Shown: one piece after another, positions 28,872 to 29,383 of the stretch
Layout: the number at the start of each line of letters is the position of its first letter
Position numbering within the stretch: position 1 is the stretch's first letter
Position numbers and translations under genes: made by a program
Source of the DNA: an uncultured Oribacterium sp.
GTDB taxonomy: Bacteria > Bacillota > Clostridia > Lachnospirales > Lachnospiraceae
Reading direction: 5' to 3'
DNA: 29,383 nucleotides
Assembly: GCA_937927445.1 (NCBI GenBank)
Contig: CALAOB010000171.1
Location: 1 to 29,383, forward strand
Notes under the pieces: model-generated
What the model was told of the DNA's origin: nothing
What the model saw: the letters and a program-made list of their open reading frames with translations, nothing else
The model's database searches: none

Positions 28872-28895
28872 AGGCTGAAAAACAGGCTGAAAAAC
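28872..28895 (+). repeat. Two tandem copies of a 12-base unit
   Basis: AGGCTGAAAAAC occurs twice without a gap (28872-28883, 28884-28895), followed by the small hairpin CAGCG/CGCTG. No function is apparent. The gap 28838-28930 otherwise holds nothing recognisable. Confidence 0.7.
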
Positions 28896-28930
28896 AGCGA
28901 ATTTCCGCTGAAATAAAGGTAAAATGCGGG

Positions 28931-28959
28931 TTGACATCATGTAAATTTATTGGTACTAT
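28931..28959 (+). promoter_or_regulatory. Consensus promoter for tRNA-Ser
   Basis: A perfect TTGACA (28931-28936), a 17-base spacer ending in the extended -10 TGG, and TACTAT (28954-28959). Transcription should start near 28966, about 83 bases before the tRNA. Confidence 0.88.
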
Positions 28960-28965
28960 AGCTAG

Positions 28966-29046
28966 GCATCCTTAAAAGGGTGCTTTTATTAACCATTTTC
29001 CCGGTTTGAGATGATTCATCTCCCTTGGCAGGGATCAGAGGTTAAT
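28966..29046 (+). other. Structured leader before tRNA-Ser
   Basis: The predicted transcript opens directly with a terminator-like hairpin (GCATCCTT/AAGGGTGC with one G-U, 28966-28983, then TTTT). It is followed by a closed domain: ATTAACC (28988-28994) pairs with GGTTAAT (29040-29046), enclosing GAGATGA/TCATCTC (29008-29022) and CCC/GGG. The closing stem ends 2 bases before the tRNA 5' end. No T-box or other known leader motif is seen. Confidence 0.45.
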
Positions 29047-29048
29047 TC

Positions 29049-29138
29049 GGAGTAGTACTCAAGAGGCCGAAGAGGCGCCCCTGCTAAGGGTGTAGGTCGG
29101 ATAAAACCGGCGCGAGGGTTCAAATCCCTCCTACTCCG
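29049..29138 (+). tRNA. tRNA-Ser(GCU)
   Basis: A 90-base class II tRNA. The acceptor stem GGAGTAG/CTACTCC is followed by discriminator G. The anticodon stem CGCCC/GGGTG frames the loop CTGCTAA (anticodon GCU, reading AGC and AGU). The long variable arm GTCGG/CCGGC with loop ATAAAA is typical of serine tRNAs, and the T arm is GAGGG-TTCAAAT-CCCTC. The 3' CCA is not encoded (CTG follows), so it must be added after transcription. Confidence 0.97.
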
Positions 29139-29189
29139 CTGAGAGTTTTCTTCTGACAGAAAAACATCTGAAAGATATGAAAATTCTTG

Positions 29190-29218
29190 TTGACAGAGAT
29201 AACACTTTTTGATAAAGT
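29190..29218 (+). promoter_or_regulatory. Promoter P1 of a probable rRNA operon
   Basis: TTGACA (29190-29195), a 17-base spacer and TAAAGT (29213-29218). A two-part hairpin (GATTCA/TGAATC and GAAGCG/CGCTTC, 29243-29276) lies between it and P2. Confidence 0.8.
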
Positions 29219-29296
29219 ATTTTCTCGTCACCAGAAAACGGAGATTCAAATGAAGCGTCTCGCTTCCAGATGAATCAAAAATTTCTGAAAAAGTGC

Positions 29297-29325
29297 TTGA
29301 CAAGCATAAAACAGCTTGATAAAAT
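29297..29325 (+). promoter_or_regulatory. Promoter P2 of a probable rRNA operon
   Basis: TTGACA (29297-29302), a 17-base spacer and TAAAAT (29320-29325). The downstream sequence to the window edge (including GAACCTTGAAAATC) resembles the leader found before 16S genes in Clostridia. Tandem consensus promoters next to the origin point to an rRNA operon beginning beyond the window, though no rRNA itself is visible. Confidence 0.8.
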
Positions 29326-29383
29326 ATGCAAGCTGTCGCAAAGAAAGCATAACGAACCTTGAAAATCAAAGATCGATTAATAC

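Noticed and set aside
28961..29048. T-box riboswitch before tRNA-Ser
   Set aside because: No T-box sequence or specifier-loop architecture is visible, and T-boxes precede amino-acid genes rather than tRNA genes.

Overview
This window spans a bacterial chromosome origin of replication and its flanks, almost certainly from a member of the class Clostridia and most like the family Lachnospiraceae. The evidence is the order rpmH-rnpA-yidD-yidC-khpB(jag)-mnmE-mnmG-rsmG-parA-parB-DUF4446 reading leftward and dnaA-dnaN-recF-gyrB-gyrA reading rightward, the Lachnospiraceae-like protein sequences, Firmicute-type parS sites and GGAGG ribosome binding sites. The species cannot be named from sequence alone.

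Left part (1-5.24 kb): rightward genes that run against the inferred direction of replication fork movement. They are the C-terminal part of dinB (DNA polymerase IV), a Cof-type HAD phosphatase, a converging membrane-anchored phosphoglycerol transferase of the OpgB/LTA-synthase superfamily, an HD-domain protein whose 3' end looks frameshifted, and rsmA. The first 3.3 kb is visibly richer in G+C and in CGG/GCG codons than the rest.

Middle (5.47-19.7 kb): all leftward, co-directional with replication. A large anchored protein of unknown function is translationally coupled to a DUF4446 protein and follows parB and parA. Then come an EamA-family transporter, rsmG, mnmG and mnmE (the mnm operon has its own promoter), and khpB, yidC, yidD, rnpA and rpmH. 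Three perfect parS sites lie within 1.8 kb, one of them built into a terminator-like hairpin.

Origin (19.8-21.64 kb): a DnaA-box cluster between divergent rpmH and dnaA promoters, and a second AT-rich segment between dnaA and dnaN with a DnaA-box / GC patch / TAA-TAG triplet arrangement resembling a basal unwinding element. Right part (21.64-28.63 kb): dnaN, recF, gyrB and gyrA, without the usual small S4-domain gene between dnaN and recF. The gyrase subunits have unusual residues at conserved positions. The window closes with tRNA-Ser(GCU) behind a consensus promoter and structured leader, then two tandem consensus promoters that probably drive an rRNA operon starting just beyond the window.

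The most unusual feature is a family of long palindromic intergenic elements. A complete ~220-bp copy lies between rsmA and the unknown gene (5247-5467), an inverted copy lies after gyrA (28660-28837), and a half copy lies after the EamA gene (10648-10693). Each sits within about 40 bp of a stop codon. The two long copies differ by compensating changes that preserve base pairing, which suggests selection on a folded RNA or DNA structure.
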